Shown here piece after piece: positions 63,431 to 64,000 of a stretch of DNA of 64,000 bases; position 1 is the first letter of the stretch, and each line of letters opens with the position of its first letter. The notes beneath the pieces are model-generated. The model did no database searches. It had not been told where the DNA came from and saw only the letters and a list, made by a program, of their open reading frames with translations. The position numbers and the translations under genes were made by a program. The stretch comes from Burhinus oedicnemus (Eukaryota; Chordata; Aves; Charadriiformes; Burhinidae), in the NCBI GenBank assembly GCA_008921705.1, contig VFFE01006816.1:165502-229501 (forward strand), written 5' to 3'.

Positions 63431-64000
63431 CACAGAATCAGAATGGTTTGGGTTGGAAGGGACCTTACAGATCACCTAGTTCCAGCCCTACTGCCATGGC
63501 CAGGGACACCTTTCACTAGACCAGCTTGCTCAAAGCCCCATCCAACCTGGCTTTGAACATGTCCAGGCATGGGGCATCCACGACTTCCCTGGGCAACCTG
63601 TCCCAGTGTCTCACTATTCTCACAGTAGAGAATTTCTTCCTAATATCTAATCTAAATCTACCCGCTTTCAGTTTAAAACTGTTACTCCTCATCCTATTGC
63701 TAAACTCCTTGATAAAGAGTCGCTCCCCAGCTTACCTGTAGGCCCCCTTTAAGTACTAGAAGGCTGCTATAAGGTCTCCCTGGAGCATTCTCTTCTCCAG
63801 GCTGAACAACCCCAACTCTCTCAGCCTGCCCTCATAGCAGAGGTGCTCTAACCCTCTGATGATCTTCGTGGCCTTCCTCTGGACCTGCTCCAACAAATCC
63901 GTGTCCTTCTTATGTTGGGGGCCCCAGAGCTGGACACAAGTACTCCAGGTGGCATCTCACCAAAGCAGAGTAGAGGGGCAGAATCACCTCCCTCAATCTG
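63431..64000 (-). mobile_element. CR1 3' end, continues beyond the window
   Basis: The plus strand shows the complement of a CR1 tail: cagaatcagaatggtttggg followed by ttggaagggaccttacagat. The end of ORF2 follows on the minus strand; its complement includes ttctcttctccaggctgaac. It lies 108 bp from the solo LTR and runs off the right edge. Confidence 0.92.

Overview
This is eukaryotic genomic DNA, almost certainly from a bird. The evidence is CR1 retrotransposon copies in both orientations, endogenous-retrovirus LTRs of avian type, short introns, and two genes whose proteins are readily recognised as vertebrate. A 20-N assembly gap sits at 36878-36897. I found no bacterial operon, CRISPR array, rRNA or tRNA gene. 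I did not find a convincing undescribed biological system.

Left part (1 to about 15.6 kb, minus strand): the 5' end of B3GLCT, the ER beta-1,3-glucosyltransferase that acts on O-fucosylated thrombospondin repeats. Exon 1 (15441-15528) encodes the signal peptide and lies in a CpG island at about 14.95-15.88 kb. Exon 2 is 7014-7075 and exon 3 is 4185-4224. The three exons join in frame. The rest of the gene, including the catalytic domain, lies beyond the left edge. Introns carry an ancient CR1 (about 2.5-2.84 kb), an ERV LTR (about 1.0-1.58 kb) and a 2.1-kb degraded CR1 with ORF2 remnants (about 8.99-11.08 kb).

Middle (15.9-36.4 kb): a roughly 20-kb spacer between the two divergent genes. It has no supported coding gene. 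It holds a CR1 fragment (23.35-24.22 kb) and two solo LTRs (25.31-25.68 kb plus strand; 27.48-27.99 kb minus strand). A second CpG island begins at about 35.8 kb.

Right part (36.4-60.8 kb, plus strand): the complete HSPH1 (HSP105/HSP110) gene. Its 18 coding exons join into an 856-residue protein, close to the human length of 858. The promoter carries a perfect three-unit heat-shock element, a second HSE-like cluster, an inverted CCAAT box and a TATA-like box. Exon 12 (132 bp, residues 529-572) corresponds to the segment absent from the mammalian beta isoform. Two AATAAA signals lie in the 3' UTR. A young-looking CR1 3' end lies in intron 14.

Right flank (60.8-64 kb): a structurally complete solo LTR with a 5-bp target duplication (62595-63322), then a CR1 3' end running off the window.

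The head-to-head HSPH1/B3GLCT order matches the human 13q12 arrangement. The two genes have unrelated jobs, one in cytosolic/nuclear protein disaggregation and the other in ER glycosylation, so the pairing looks like conserved synteny rather than a functional unit.
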